DNA of 64,000 nt from Sphingomonas melonis (GTDB lineage Bacteria; Pseudomonadota; Alphaproteobacteria; Sphingomonadales; Sphingomonadaceae): assembly GCF_013409985.1 (NCBI RefSeq), contig NZ_JACCBY010000003.1:62001-126000 (forward strand). Reading direction: 5' to 3'. The position numbers and the translations under genes were made by a program. This document shows, piece after piece, positions 1 through 9,364 of the stretch. The notes under the pieces are model-generated. The model searched no databases, had not been told where the DNA came from, and saw only the letters and a program-made list of their open reading frames with translations. Within the stretch, counting starts at the first letter, position 1; the number at the start of each line of letters is the position of its first letter.

Positions 1-889
1 CGATCGCACCGATCGCACCGCTGGCGACCAGCAGGTAGAAGATGGTGCAGATCACCAGGCTGCCGATCAGGCCGATCGGCACGTTGCGCTGCGGGTTCTT
101 GGTCTCCTCCGCTGCGGTCGAGACCGCATCGAAGCCGACATAGGCGAAGAAGATCGACGCGGCCGCACCGAACACGCCGACGCCGCCGGTGGGCAGGAAG
201 GGATCGAAATTGGTTGCCTTGGCCACCGGGATGGTCAGCGCGACGAAGGCGGTCAGCGCGGCGATCTTGATCAGGACCAGCACCGCGTTGACGCGGGCGC
301 TTTCGGTGGTGCCGATGATGAGCAGCCAGGTGACAAAGCCGACGACGATCACCGCCGGAACGTTGACCCAGCCGCCGACCGCCATCGCGGTCTGCAGGTC
401 AACGTTGGGCGTGGCGCCGAACGCGACCAGCATATGCGCCATCAGCGCGTCGGCGTTGCTGATCGCCGCAGGGAACTGGACGCCCAGCCCCCTGAGCAAT
501 CCGACCGCATGGTTGGACCAGCCGACCGCGACCGCGCTGGCGCCGACGGCATATTCGAGGATCAGCGCCCAGCCGACCATCCAGGCGAGCAATTCGCCGA
601 CGACCGCATAGGAATAGGTATAGGCCGACCCCGAGACCGGCACCATCGAGGCCAGTTCGGAATAGCAGAGCGCCGCGACGGCGCAGACGAAGCCCGCGAC
701 GACGAACGACAACAGCATGCCCGGCCCCGCCTTCTGCGCGGCCTCGGAGGTCAGGACGAAGATGCCGGTGCCGATGACGGCGCCGATCCCCAGCATGGTC
801 AACTGGAATGCGCCGAGCGAGCGGTGGAGGCCGCGTTTTTCGGCAGTGGCGAGAATGGCGTCGAGTGGTTTGACGCGCCCGAATATCAT
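1..889 (-). CDS. APC-family amino-acid permease (C-terminus off the window)
   Basis: Integral inner-membrane transporter of the amino acid/polyamine/organocation superfamily, closest in feel to the cationic amino-acid (YfnA/CAT) group. About 296 residues are visible, reading leftward off the window edge. The N-terminus is MIFGRVKPLDAILA, followed by the hallmark first-helix motif GIGAVIGTGIFVLT (around residues 38-51) that lines the substrate site. Several further hydrophobic helices follow, then FFAYVGFDAVSTAAEE, the conserved helix 6 segment, and ETKNPQRNVPIGL. The ATG at 889 is preceded by a G-rich stretch. The substrate cannot be told from the sequence. The missing C-terminus is due only to the window boundary. 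Confidence 0.85.
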   Translation of the reverse strand, partial: MIFGRVKPLDAILATAEKRGLHRSLGAFQLTMLGIGAVIGTGIFVLTSEAAQKAGPGMLLSFVVAGFVCAVAALCYSELASMVPVSGSAYTYSYAVVGELLAWMVGWALILEYAVGASAVAVGWSNHAVGLLRGLGVQFPAAISNADALMAHMLVAFGATPNVDLQTAMAVGGWVNVPAVIVVGFVTWLLIIGTTESARVNAVLVLIKIAALTAFVALTIPVAKATNFDPFLPTGGVGVFGAAASIFFAYVGFDAVSTAAEETKNPQRNVPIGLIGSLVICTIFYLLVASGAIGAI

Positions 890-1056
890 GAAGCTCTATC
901 CCCCCAGATGCGCACGGTCGTTGACTGCCGCCGCATGGTGAAGCGATCGATGCTAGCCCCAAACGGGACAGGTGCAATCCCCTAAGTGGATCAAGGGACG
1001 GTCGGCGCGGTGCGGGCAGGGGGTTCGGAACGCCCGTTCCGCCCGAAGCGGCGCGT

Positions 1057-1434
1057 TCAGCGCGACAGCATCGGGCCGAGCGGCTTGCCGCCAAAGAGGT
1101 GGACGTGGAGGTGCGGCACCTCCTGCCCGGCGTCGCCGCCGACATTCGCGAGCAGGCGATAGCCCGGCGCGACGAGGCCGTGCGCGCGGGCGACATGGCC
1201 GATCGCGCGGACGAAGCCGGCGATCTCCGCGTCCGAGCCGCGCGCGCTGAAATCGTCCCACGATACATAGGGTCCGCGCGGGATCACCAGAACGTGGATC
1301 GGCGCGACCGGCGCGATATCGTGGAAGGCGACGGCATAATCGTCCTCATACACCCGCTTCGACGGAATCTCGTCGCGCAGGATCCTGGCGAAGATATTCT
1401 GGTCGTCATAGGGCAGGGTGGCGTCGATCGGCAT
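1057..1434 (-). CDS. hinT: HIT family nucleotide-binding protein (HinT-like)
   Basis: Histidine-triad protein of 125 aa, the usual HinT length; the family hydrolyses purine nucleoside phosphoramidates in the cytosol. The active-site triad HLHVHLF is at residues 108-114, and NIFARILRDEIPSKRVYE near the N-terminus is typical of the family. It is the last gene of the leftward his cluster, 9 bp after hisE, so it is probably co-transcribed with it. A HIT gene beside hisE is a common alphaproteobacterial arrangement, which supports the call. No regulatory site of its own was seen. Confidence 0.9.
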   Translation of the reverse strand: MPIDATLPYDDQNIFARILRDEIPSKRVYEDDYAVAFHDIAPVAPIHVLVIPRGPYVSWDDFSARGSDAEIAGFVRAIGHVARAHGLVAPGYRLLANVGGDAGQEVPHLHVHLFGGKPLGPMLSR

Positions 1435-1443
1435 CAGGTCCTC

Positions 1444-1752
1444 CTAGCGCGAGGCTTTCTCGTCATGGCCGGACACGCCCTCGCGGCGCGCGAGTTCGGC
1501 GCGCACGTCGTCCAGCCCCAGTCCGGCATCGGCAAGCAGCACGAGCAGGTGGAAGACGAGGTCCGCCGCCTCCGGCACCAGCTTGTCCGGTTCGGCGAGC
1601 GCGGCGATCACCGTCTCGGTGGCCTCCTCGCCGACCTTCTGCGCGATCTTCGGCCGGCCCTTGGCGAACAGGCTCGCGACATAGGAGCTGCCGGGTTCGG
1701 CGGCGTCGCGGCGGGCGCGGATGGTGGCTTCCAGGCGGTCGAGCGGGTCCAT
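1444..1752 (-). CDS. hisE: Phosphoribosyl-ATP pyrophosphatase
   Basis: Second step of histidine biosynthesis: PR-ATP to PR-AMP plus pyrophosphate. The 102 aa starting MDPLDRLEATIRARR match a stand-alone HisE. Metal-binding MazG-like motifs are visible: KVGEEATETVIAAL (residues 39-52) and EAADLVFHLLVLL (61-73). The reading frame stays open further upstream to 1833, but the ATG at 1752 has a purine-rich ribosome binding site (AAGCGGGGGG) and fits the family length. HisI (cyclohydrolase) is not fused to it and is not in this window. Confidence 0.92.
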   Translation of the reverse strand: MDPLDRLEATIRARRDAAEPGSSYVASLFAKGRPKIAQKVGEEATETVIAALAEPDKLVPEAADLVFHLLVLLADAGLGLDDVRAELARREGVSGHDEKASR

Positions 1753-1784
1753 GCCCCCCGCTTGGCGCGGGAAGTGGGGAAGGG

Positions 1785-1946
1785 TCAATCCTTCTTGGTA
1801 AAGCGATGCCGCAACGCGCGTCGGACAAGCCATAGCCCGATCGCCGCGACGACGAACAAGGCGAGGTCCGACCAGGCGGGGCCGGTGCGGGGGTGGACCG
1901 TGCCGGAATGGCCGCCCGCGACGGACGATGCCGTCAGCACGGTCAT
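1785..1946 (-). CDS. Small single-pass membrane protein, 53 aa
   Basis: Unrecognised small protein with one clear hydrophobic segment (LALFVVAAIGLWLVRRAL, about residues 28-45) followed by a basic tail RHRFTKKD, consistent with an inner-membrane protein with a cytoplasmic C-terminus. Its ATG overlaps the stop of the upstream STAS-like gene in an ATGA arrangement, implying translational coupling, and hisE follows 32 bp later. It is therefore probably made as part of the his transcript. No function is proposed. Confidence 0.6.
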   Translation of the reverse strand: MTVLTASSVAGGHSGTVHPRTGPAWSDLALFVVAAIGLWLVRRALRHRFTKKD

Positions 1947-2317
1947 GCTGCGGTCACCTCGCCATCGCCGGCAACGAGCCAGTCGAGCGCTTCGCCGGCA
2001 GCGGCGAAGATGCGCAGATAGGGCTGGGTCATGAAGCGTTTCACCTGCAGCCGGGTGATCGCGCTGCTGGTGACGATCGCGATACGGCTGGCGCGCGGAA
2101 AGGTGCCGAGTCGCTGGTTGATCGCCGCCGCCGCCTCGACCGGCTGGACGCTGCACCCGCTCATGTACATGCGCAGCCGGTAGCCGACGCGGAACCCCTC
2201 TTCGCGAAAGCGGCGCACCAGTTCGTCCGCATAAGCGGCAACGGCAGGCTGGTCGAACAATCCGGTCCAGCGGATGTCGAGCAGGTTGAGATCGTGGCGG
2301 AACGTGATCGCATACAT
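1943..2317 (-). CDS. SpoIIAA/STAS-like protein, 124 aa
   Basis: Cytosolic protein of alternating strand/helix character starting MYAITFRHDLNLLDIRWTGL, with a later ASRIAIVTSSAITRLQVKRF segment. The pattern resembles the STAS/SpoIIAA-like fold found in many alphaproteobacterial hypothetical proteins; the family call is by eye only. It lies between hisF (34 bp upstream) and the small membrane gene, which it overlaps by ATGA. No catalytic motif was seen. The ATG at 2317 was chosen because it gives a complete first strand and sits directly after the hisF stop region. Confidence 0.6.
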   Translation of the reverse strand: MYAITFRHDLNLLDIRWTGLFDQPAVAAYADELVRRFREEGFRVGYRLRMYMSGCSVQPVEAAAAINQRLGTFPRASRIAIVTSSAITRLQVKRFMTQPYLRIFAAAGEALDWLVAGDGEVTAA

Positions 2318-2351
2318 AGCCCGATCATGGCCGCAAACCGTTGCCGAAGCG

Positions 2352-3122
2352 CTAAACCCGGAGCGGCTGGCGCACCGGGATGCCGGCTGCGGCAAGCGCG
2401 GCATGCGCATCGGCGACGCTCGCCTCGCCGAAGTGGAAGATCGACGCGGCGAGCACCGCGCTGGCATGGCCATCGCGGACGCCGGCGACGAGATCGGCGA
2501 GCCCGCCGACGCCGCCGCTCGCCACCACCGGCACGCTGACCCGATCGGCGATCGCGCGGACGAGCGCGAGGTCGTAGCCGCTGCGCGTGCCGTCGCGGTC
2601 CATCGAGGTGACCAGCAACTCGCCCGCGCCGAGGTCCGCGAGGTGCAGGGCGTGGTCGATCGCGTCGAGCCCGGTCGGGCGGCGGCCGCCATGGGTGAAC
2701 ACCTCCCATCGCTCGCCGACGCGGCGCGCGTCGACCGAGGCGACGCAGCATTGGCTGCCGAACCGCTCGGCGATATCGGCGACGACCTCGGGCCGGGCGA
2801 CCGCGGCGGAATTGACCGCGACCTTGTCCGCACCGGCGAGCAGCAGCGCGCGCGCATCCTCGGCGCTGCGCACGCCGCCGCCGACGGTGAGCGGCATGAA
2901 GCATACCGCCGCGGTGCGCCGCACCACGTCGAGGATCGTGCCGCGATCCTCGTGGGATGCGGTGATGTCGAGGAAGCAGAGTTCGTCCGCGCCGGCGGCG
3001 TCATAGGCGCGTGCCTGTTCGACCGGATCGCCGGCATCGCGCAACTCGACGAAATTGACGCCCTTGACGACGCGGCCGTTGGCGACGTCGAGGCACGGGA
3101 TCACACGGGCGCGGACGGTCAT
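2352..3122 (-). CDS. hisF: Imidazole glycerol phosphate synthase, cyclase subunit HisF
   Basis: Cyclase half of IGP synthase. It uses ammonia from HisH to convert PRFAR to imidazole glycerol phosphate plus AICAR. The 256-aa TIM barrel begins [21 protein letters not shown]. The catalytic aspartates are D12 (CLDV) and D131 (ASVDARR). Phosphate-binding loops VGGGVRS and VASGGVGG are present. The HisH partner lies upstream in the same operon, separated by hisA and two repeat elements. The ATG at 3122 is in the expected position and the length is normal. Confidence 0.97.
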   Translation of the reverse strand: MTVRARVIPCLDVANGRVVKGVNFVELRDAGDPVEQARAYDAAGADELCFLDITASHEDRGTILDVVRRTAAVCFMPLTVGGGVRSAEDARALLLAGADKVAVNSAAVARPEVVADIAERFGSQCCVASVDARRVGERWEVFTHGGRRPTGLDAIDHALHLADLGAGELLVTSMDRDGTRSGYDLALVRAIADRVSVPVVASGGVGGLADLVAGVRDGHASAVLAASIFHFGEASVADAHAALAAAGIPVRQPLRV

Positions 3123-3144
3123 GCGGAACCCCTCGAGCAGGTGA

Positions 3145-3363
3145 GATCACGCGAAGACGCGAAGACGCGAAGCAGGCTTTTATAGCCGCGCAGAGGCGCA
3201 GAGAGCGCAGAGGCGTTCCGTGTCGGCCGTAGCGAAACCCAGGTTTCGATACCGGACGCGACAGAATGGCCGCTGATGCGGTCGATCAGCCACGTCCGTC
3301 TCCGCGCCCTTCGCGCCTCTGCGTGCAAGCCCGGCATCTTGGCGTCTTCGCGTCTTCGCGCGA
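3145..3363. repeat. Family D inverted-repeat element filling the hisA-hisF gap
   Basis: The whole gap between the hisA stop and the hisF start is one inverted-repeat unit. The left end carries ACGCGAAGACGCGAAGACGC near 3147 and the right end the complement, GCGTCTTCGCGTCTTCGCGC near 3342-3361. Inner arms contain CGCAGAGGCGCAGAG-type and CGCGCCTCTGCG-type sequence. A spurious 82-codon reading frame crosses it. Only one copy is in this window. The final bases run into the hisA stop codon, so it may shape the 3' end of hisA mRNA or its processing. Confidence 0.7.
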
Positions 3364-4104
3364 TCATCCTTCCGCCCCCCGCGCGACGCTCAGCGCGGCG
3401 GCGAGGTCGAGCCGCCCGTCGTACAACGCGCGCCCGGTGATGACACCTTCGACGCCATCGCGGACGTGCAGCGCGAGGACGTGGATCTCGGCGATACCCT
3501 TGACGCCGCCGCTGGCGATCACCGGGATCGACACCGAGCGCGCGAGATCGACCGTCGCCTCGACGTTGCAGCCCTTGAGCAGCCCGTCGCGACCGACGTC
3601 GGTGAACAGGAGCGATGCCACCCCCGCATCCTCGAAACGCCGCGCGAGATCGACGACACTGGTCGTGGAGACGTCGGCCCAGCCCTTGGTCGCGACCATG
3701 CCGTCGCGGGCATCGACCGCGACGACGACGCCACCGGGGAAGTCGCGCGCGGCGCCGCGGACGAACTCCGGGTCCTCCAGCGCCGCGGTGCCGATCACGA
3801 CGCGCGAGACGCCGAGGTCGAACCAGCGCTCGACGCTGGCGCGGTTGCGGATGCCGCCGCCGAGCTGGACGTGGCCGGGGAAGCGCTCGACGATGCCGCG
3901 CACCGCCTCACCGTTGACCGATTCGCCGGCAAAGGCGCCGTCAAGGTCGACGACGTGGAGATGCTGCGCGCCGGCCTCGGCGAACAGCATCGCCTGCGCG
4001 GCGGGATCGTCGCCATAGACGGTGGCGCGATCCATATCGCCCTCGGCAAGGCGCACGACCTGACCGCCCTTCAGGTCGATGGCGGGAAAGACGATGAGGC
4101 TCAT
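3364..4104 (-). CDS. hisA: ProFAR isomerase HisA
   Basis: Isomerises ProFAR to PRFAR in histidine biosynthesis. The 246-aa TIM barrel starts MSLIVFPAIDLKGGQVVRLAEG. The catalytic acid/base residues are D10 (PAIDLK) and D131 (AVDARDG), and phosphate loops LGGGIRN and ASGGVKG are visible. The start at 4104 has an excellent Shine-Dalgarno AGGAGG six bases upstream; a longer open frame to 4179 reads into repeat DNA and was rejected. Those AGGAGG bases are the terminal bases of the family A repeat at 4111-4245. Confidence 0.96.
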   Translation of the reverse strand: MSLIVFPAIDLKGGQVVRLAEGDMDRATVYGDDPAAQAMLFAEAGAQHLHVVDLDGAFAGESVNGEAVRGIVERFPGHVQLGGGIRNRASVERWFDLGVSRVVIGTAALEDPEFVRGAARDFPGGVVVAVDARDGMVATKGWADVSTTSVVDLARRFEDAGVASLLFTDVGRDGLLKGCNVEATVDLARSVSIPVIASGGVKGIAEIHVLALHVRDGVEGVITGRALYDGRLDLAAALSVARGAEG

Positions 4105-4110
4105 ATCATT

Positions 4111-4245
4111 CCTCCTACGCTTTAGCGGGGGAGGGGGACCGCCGGCCGTAGGCCGGTGGTGGAGGGGGCGATTCCGCAACCGCGGACCGTACCGTATCCT
4201 CCCCCTCCGTCAGCTTCGCTGCCACCTCCCCCTTGCGGGGGAGGA
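4111..4245. repeat. Family A palindromic repeat between hisH and hisA
   Basis: About 135 bp with complementary ends (CCTCCTACG on the left, GCGGGGGAGG on the right). Two internal stem regions are built from GGGGGACCGCCGGCC and CCTCCCCCTTGCGGGGGAGG. It fills the hisH-hisA gap almost exactly. Closely related copies lie at 19839-19975 and 61581-61694, a half copy at 48004-48055, and split halves flank the DUF559 gene near 22 kb. Its left end supplies the hisA Shine-Dalgarno sequence. Confidence 0.85.
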
Positions 4246-4251
4246 ATGAGG

Positions 4252-4857
4252 TCAGGGCCGCCATGCGAGAAACCTTTCAAGCATCGCCAGCCCGTAGCGC
4301 TGGCTCTTTTCGGGGTGGAACTGCACGCCGAGCATCGTGTCGCGCGCGATCGCCGCGGTGACCGGGCCGGCATGGTCGCTGGTCGCGATCACGTCCTCGC
4401 CCTCATAGGCATAGCTGTGCAGGAAATAGGCCTCGCCCGCCGGCACCAGCGGATGCGCGCCGAGCGGCACCACGTCGTTCCAGCCCATATGCGGCACCTT
4501 GGCGTCCATCGTGCCGGGTTCGAGCTGGCGGACGCGCCCGCGCACCCAGCCGAGGCCGCGATGCTGACCCATCTCCTCGCCCACGTCCGCCATGAGCTGC
4601 ATGCCGACGCAGACGCCGAGGAAGGGGACGCCCTCCTGCCGGACGCGGCGCTCCATCGCCTCGACCATCCCTGACACGGCGCGCAAGGCATTGGCGCAGG
4701 CACCGAACGCGCCGACGCCGGGCAGCACGATGCGGTCGGCCTTCGCCACCACATCGGCATCGGCGGTGACCGTCAGGTCGGTCGCCCCCGCCGCCCGCAA
4801 GGCATTCTCGACCGAATGGAGATTGCCCGCGCCGTAATCGATCAGCGCGATCGTCAT
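4252..4857 (-). CDS. hisH: Imidazole glycerol phosphate synthase, glutaminase subunit HisH
   Basis: Class I glutamine amidotransferase that feeds ammonia to HisF. It has 201 aa. The triad is visible: nucleophile C83 in LGVCVGMQL, and H181 and E183 in QFHPEKS. The N-terminus [16 protein letters not shown] and PGVGAFGAC loop are canonical. The ATG overlaps the stop of the YciI-like gene as ATGA, so translation is probably coupled. The stop lies seven bases from the family A repeat that separates it from hisA. Confidence 0.97.
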   Translation of the reverse strand: MTIALIDYGAGNLHSVENALRAAGATDLTVTADADVVAKADRIVLPGVGAFGACANALRAVSGMVEAMERRVRQEGVPFLGVCVGMQLMADVGEEMGQHRGLGWVRGRVRQLEPGTMDAKVPHMGWNDVVPLGAHPLVPAGEAYFLHSYAYEGEDVIATSDHAGPVTAAIARDTMLGVQFHPEKSQRYGLAMLERFLAWRP

Positions 4858-5171
4858 GACAGGAGATCGGCGAGCGGCGTCGCCGCCATGCTCGCGGTAA
4901 AGGGAGTGATTTCCGCCGTCGCCAGCCCGCGCGAGACGAACGGGTCCTTGGCGATCAGTTCCTCGGTCACCGTCTTGCCGCCGATCGCGATGATGATGCC
5001 GCCGGTGCGCGGCTGCTTGCGGCCCGAGGCGAGCAGCAGGCCGTTTGCATAGGCGTCGGACAGCCAGTCGACGTGGTCGCTCATCGCCGCGTCGATCGCG
5101 TCGAGGTCGTTGCCATAGGTCAGCGATACGACGCACAGGCTGGTGCCGGGGCGGACGAAGGGCTCGCTCAC
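4854..5171 (-). CDS. YciI-like protein
   Basis: A 105-aa protein with a ferredoxin-like (dimeric alpha-beta barrel) pattern, resembling the YciI family: an N-terminal strand [10 protein letters not shown], a helix with [19 protein letters not shown], then [22 protein letters not shown]. Other family members carry small dehydrogenase or dehalogenase-like activities, but no role is proven for this type. It starts with GTG overlapping the hisB stop (GTGA) and ends in an ATGA overlap with hisH, so it is embedded in the his operon with tight coupling on both sides. GTG was preferred because a later ATG would remove the first strand and helix. Confidence 0.8.
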   Translation of the reverse strand: MSEPFVRPGTSLCVVSLTYGNDLDAIDAAMSDHVDWLSDAYANGLLLASGRKQPRTGGIIIAIGGKTVTEELIAKDPFVSRGLATAEITPFTASMAATPLADLLS

Positions 5172-5755
5172 AAGACGCCCTTGGTCGAGGGGATCGCATC
5201 CGCCTTGCGCGGGTCGATCTCGACCGCGGTACGCAGCGCGCGGGCGAGGCCCTTGTATGCCGCCTCGACGATATGATGGTTGTTGCTGCCGTACAGCGTC
5301 TCGACGTGGAGCGTGATCCCCGCGGTCTGCGCGAAACTGTGAAACCAATGTTCGATCAGCTCGGTGTCGAGCTCCCCGAGCCGCGAGACGGTGAAGGCGG
5401 TCTTCCACACCAGCCACGGCCGCCCCGAGATGTCGAGCGCGACGCGGGTCAGCGTCTCGTCCATCGGCGAGAGCGCGTCGCCGTAGCGGCGGATCCCGCG
5501 CTTGTCGCCGAGCGCCTGCGCCACGGCCTGGCCGAGTGCCAGCGCAGAATCCTCAACGGTGTGGTGGCCGTCGATATGCAGGTCGCCGTCGACCTTCAGG
5601 TCGATGTCGATCAGGCCGTGGCGGCTGAGCTGTTCGACCATGTGATCGAGAAAGCCGATGCCGGTCTTGATCGAATAGACGCCGGTGCCGTCGAGGTTGA
5701 CGGTGACGTCGATCCGCGTTTCGGCGGTGGAGCGGTTGATCGTGGCAATGCGCAT
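5168..5755 (-). CDS. hisB: Imidazoleglycerol-phosphate dehydratase
   Basis: Dehydrates IGP to imidazole-acetol phosphate in histidine biosynthesis. The 195 aa correspond to a single-domain HisB without a phosphatase fusion. Mn-binding signatures HHTVED (residues 64-69) and NNHHIVEA (158-165) are both present, as is [14 protein letters not shown]. It is the first gene of the leftward his cluster, divergent from sspB with 75 bp between the two starts, so the operon promoter should lie there. An alternative ATG at 5770 would add five residues. Confidence 0.96.
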   Translation of the reverse strand: MRIATINRSTAETRIDVTVNLDGTGVYSIKTGIGFLDHMVEQLSRHGLIDIDLKVDGDLHIDGHHTVEDSALALGQAVAQALGDKRGIRRYGDALSPMDETLTRVALDISGRPWLVWKTAFTVSRLGELDTELIEHWFHSFAQTAGITLHVETLYGSNNHHIVEAAYKGLARALRTAVEIDPRKADAIPSTKGVL

Positions 5756-5830
5756 GTCGGCTCGTCCCATAGGAGCGTGTGTCGTCACGCACAATCTTGA
5801 CCCGACCGGGCGATACGCTACCCAAGGGGC

Positions 5831-6316
5831 ATGACTGACGGCCTTCCTGATAGCCTTATCCCGTATGACGAGATCGTCCAGGAGGCGCTGCGTGCCGTCG
5901 TGGGACGCGTGCTCGGCTCCGTCGCCGAATCGGGTGGCCTGCCCGGCGAGCACCATTTCTACATCACCTTCAAGACGCAGGCGCCCGGCGTCGACATCCC
6001 GCAGCGGCTGATCGAGCGATTCCCGGACGAGATGACGATCGTGCTGCAGAACCGCTATTGGGACCTGCTGGTCGACGAACGGAAGTTCTCCGTCGGGCTG
6101 AGCTTCAACCAGGTGCCGTCGAAGCTGGTCATCCCCTATTCGGCGATCACCGGCTTCCATGATCCGGCGGTGAACTTCGAACTGCGCTTCCAGGCGACCG
6201 AAGATCCCAATGATGGGCCGGAGCCGCATGACGAGGCCGAGAACGACGGCCCGACCGCGACCCCGGCGGCGGACGGTTCGAACGTCGTGAGCGTGGACTT
6301 CAAGCGGAAGAAATAG
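5831..6316 (+). CDS. sspB: SspB-family ClpXP adaptor protein
   Basis: Alphaproteobacterial SspB homologue of 161 aa that would deliver ssrA-tagged or other substrates to ClpXP. The folded domain spans roughly residues 10-125 ([55 protein letters not shown]). It is followed by an acidic, proline-rich linker and a short C-terminal ClpX-binding-type tail ending [10 protein letters not shown]. This domain/linker/tail plan is as in known SspB proteins. It diverges from hisB. Confidence 0.88.
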   Translation: MTDGLPDSLIPYDEIVQEALRAVVGRVLGSVAESGGLPGEHHFYITFKTQAPGVDIPQRLIERFPDEMTIVLQNRYWDLLVDERKFSVGLSFNQVPSKLVIPYSAITGFHDPAVNFELRFQATEDPNDGPEPHDEAENDGPTATPAADGSNVVSVDFKRKK

Positions 6317-6712
6317 GGATCGCGGTCGTCGCTGCGCCGAAAGGCTCGGACCGCGATGCGGTTCTCGCGCGGTTAGGTTGCGGTCAATGACGTCCCGGTC
6401 GGTCCGGCCGAACGCCATCCGATAGCGATTTGGGTATCCCGGGCTTCTCAGGCCATGCTTGGGCATCTGCGACAATACCGGGGACGGTCGTGCGGTAGTT
6501 GAGTGCTGCCTCCGGCATGCCACCTCTCCCTTGCAGGCAGGGCGACCGGCTCACGCGAGCGTTCCTATGTAATAGCTCTGACCTTGCGGGGGAGTGCCTC
6601 ACGTCTCAACCGCCTCGCGAATGCGACGTCCGTGGGACGCTGCCGGGGTTGTACCGGCCATTGCCGTTGGCAGCCCTTGAATCCGGCAATGCGGCCTTTG
6701 ATATTACGTCGC
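6317..6712. other. Intergenic region upstream of fumC with a decayed family A remnant
   Basis: A stretch of 396 bp without a convincing gene. Near 6503-6545 the sequence resembles one half of a family A repeat (CTCCGGCATGCCACCTCTCC, then TTGCAGGCAGGG), with mismatches that break the stem. The remainder shows no clear promoter or riboswitch. The reading frame of fumC is open upstream to 6503, but that extension does not look like protein. Confidence 0.5.
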
Positions 6713-8101
<1,389 letters not shown>

Positions 8102-8196
8102 CCGGCGCGGCGGACAAGTTCCGGAACGGCCCCGTCGCGAGGAACTTCCCCCGCCGTCGCGCGCTTCCATGACCGCAACGCTAGGAGGGGACGGAC

Positions 8197-8412
8197 GTGA
8201 GCACCACAACCACGGGCGCGCTGATCGGCGCCGCGATCGATTCGCTGTCGGGAGACGACGATGGCGTCGCCGACGGCGCGATCATCGGCGCGGTGACCGC
8301 CAATGTGCTGAAGGTCGTGCTGCCGCTCGCCGTCACTTATGCGGTGGGCTGGGCCGTCCTGCGCGGCGCAGCGGAACTCAAGGACCAGATTTTCGGAAAG
8401 GTGGAAGCATGA
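8197..8412 (+). CDS. Small membrane-associated protein, 71 aa
   Basis: Short protein starting at GTG with a strong Shine-Dalgarno (AGGAGGGG) a few bases upstream. It has a Gly/Ala-rich stretch (GALIGAAIDSL, DGAIIGAVTANVL) and one hydrophobic helix (VVLPLAVTYAVGWAVLRGAA, residues 40-59). It ends in an ATGA overlap with the next gene. The two genes together resemble small sphingomonad envelope proteins with glycine-zipper-like motifs; the function is not known. Confidence 0.7.
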   Translation: MSTTTTGALIGAAIDSLSGDDDGVADGAIIGAVTANVLKVVLPLAVTYAVGWAVLRGAAELKDQIFGKVEA

Positions 8413-8606
8413 TCGGCAGGATTATCGGTGCACTCGTCGGACGTGAGATCGATCGGCGCGATGGCCGTGGCGGCCTGAAGGGCGCGGCGATCGGCGCGCT
8501 GTCGATGGGCGCGATGCGGCGCATGGGGCCGCTCGGCCTGCTGCTCGGCGGCGGCTATGTCGCCAAGAAGGCCTATGACCGTCGCCGCCAGTCGCGCGAC
8601 CTGTAA
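8409..8606 (+). CDS. Small glycine-rich protein, 65 aa
   Basis: Basic protein with repeated small-residue motifs (IIGALVGREIDRR, GGLKGAAIGALSMGA, GPLGLLLGGGYVAKKA), suggesting a glycine-zipper membrane association. It is translationally coupled to the preceding gene by an ATGA overlap. The pattern GREIDR is shared with the glycine-zipper protein at 16719-17024. No function is assigned. Confidence 0.65.
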   Translation: MIGRIIGALVGREIDRRDGRGGLKGAAIGALSMGAMRRMGPLGLLLGGGYVAKKAYDRRRQSRDL

Positions 8607-8613
8607 TCGACTG

Positions 8614-8640
8614 ATCCTCCCGCGCGCGGCGCGGGAGGAT
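8614..8640 (+). terminator. Hairpin after the two small genes
   Basis: Perfect 12-bp stem ATCCTCCCGCGC / GCGCGGGAGGAT with a 3-base loop, beginning 7 bp after the stop at 8606. It lacks an immediate long T run (only GTTCGCTTTC follows), so termination is inferred from position and stem strength. Confidence 0.5.
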
Positions 8641-8707
8641 GTTCGCTTTCGCGACTTTTCAGCCGGCTGCGCTTGACGCCCGGCCCCGGCAGACCCCACT
8701 AGCGCGC

Positions 8708-9364
8708 ATGCCGACGACCCATTCCGCCGATCCGCACAACTTCCGCCGCCGCGGCGTCCTGTTCGTGCTGTCTTCGCCGTCCGGCGCGGGCAAGTCCACC
8801 ATCGCGCGCAAGCTACTTGCCGATGAGCCCGAGCTCGACATGTCGGTATCGGTGACGACGCGGCCGATGCGGCCCGGCGAGGTCGACGGCAAGGACTATC
8901 ATTTCGTCGATCTCGAGGAATTCCGGCGCATGGTCGCGGCGGACGAGTTCCTGGAATGGGCGCATGTCTTTGACCATCGCTACGGCACGCCGCGCGCGCA
9001 GATCGAGACGATGCTGGCCGCCGGCAAGGACGTGCTGTTCGACATCGACTGGCAGGGCGCGCAGCAGCTGTTCCAGATCGCCGGCGGCGATGTGGTACGG
9101 GTGTTCATCTTCCCGCCGTCGATGGAGGAGCTGCGCGCGCGGCTGACCAACCGCAACACCGATTCGATGGACGTCATCGAGGCGCGGATGGCACGCGCCG
9201 CCAATGAGGTCAGCCATTGGGACGGCTATGATTATGTGCTCGTCAACGACGATGTCGAGCAATGCTTCCAGGGGGTGAAGACGATCCTGGCCGCCGAGCG
9301 GCTCAAGCGGTCGCGGCAGACCGGGTTGATCGGCTTCATCCGCAAGCTCACCCGGACGGCCTGA
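8708..9364 (+). CDS. gmk: Guanylate kinase
   Basis: ATP-dependent phosphorylation of GMP to GDP. It has 218 aa. The P-loop is SSPSGAGKST (residues 22-31). GMP-binding TTRPMRPGEVDGKDYHF and the lid/hinge segments DIDWQGAQQL and RLTNRNTDS are all present. The ATG at 8708 was chosen over an in-frame upstream extension to 8639 that reads into the hairpin region. The last 17 bp overlap the 3' end of the convergent ATP12 gene. Confidence 0.96.
   Translation: MPTTHSADPHNFRRRGVLFVLSSPSGAGKSTIARKLLADEPELDMSVSVTTRPMRPGEVDGKDYHFVDLEEFRRMVAADEFLEWAHVFDHRYGTPRAQIETMLAAGKDVLFDIDWQGAQQLFQIAGGDVVRVFIFPPSMEELRARLTNRNTDSMDVIEARMARAANEVSHWDGYDYVLVNDDVEQCFQGVKTILAAERLKRSRQTGLIGFIRKLTRTA

Noticed and set aside
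1..889. Permease as a truncated pseudogene
   Set aside because: It ends only because of the window edge; no frame damage is visible.
3119..3367. 82-codon frame across the hisA-hisF repeat
   Set aside because: Composed of the inverted repeat itself; the peptide style (Arg/Glu/Ala repeats) is typical of repeat DNA.
9348..9364. gmk/ATP12 overlap as an annotation error
   Set aside because: Both C-termini are needed by normal family length, and a 17-bp tail-to-tail overlap is acceptable.
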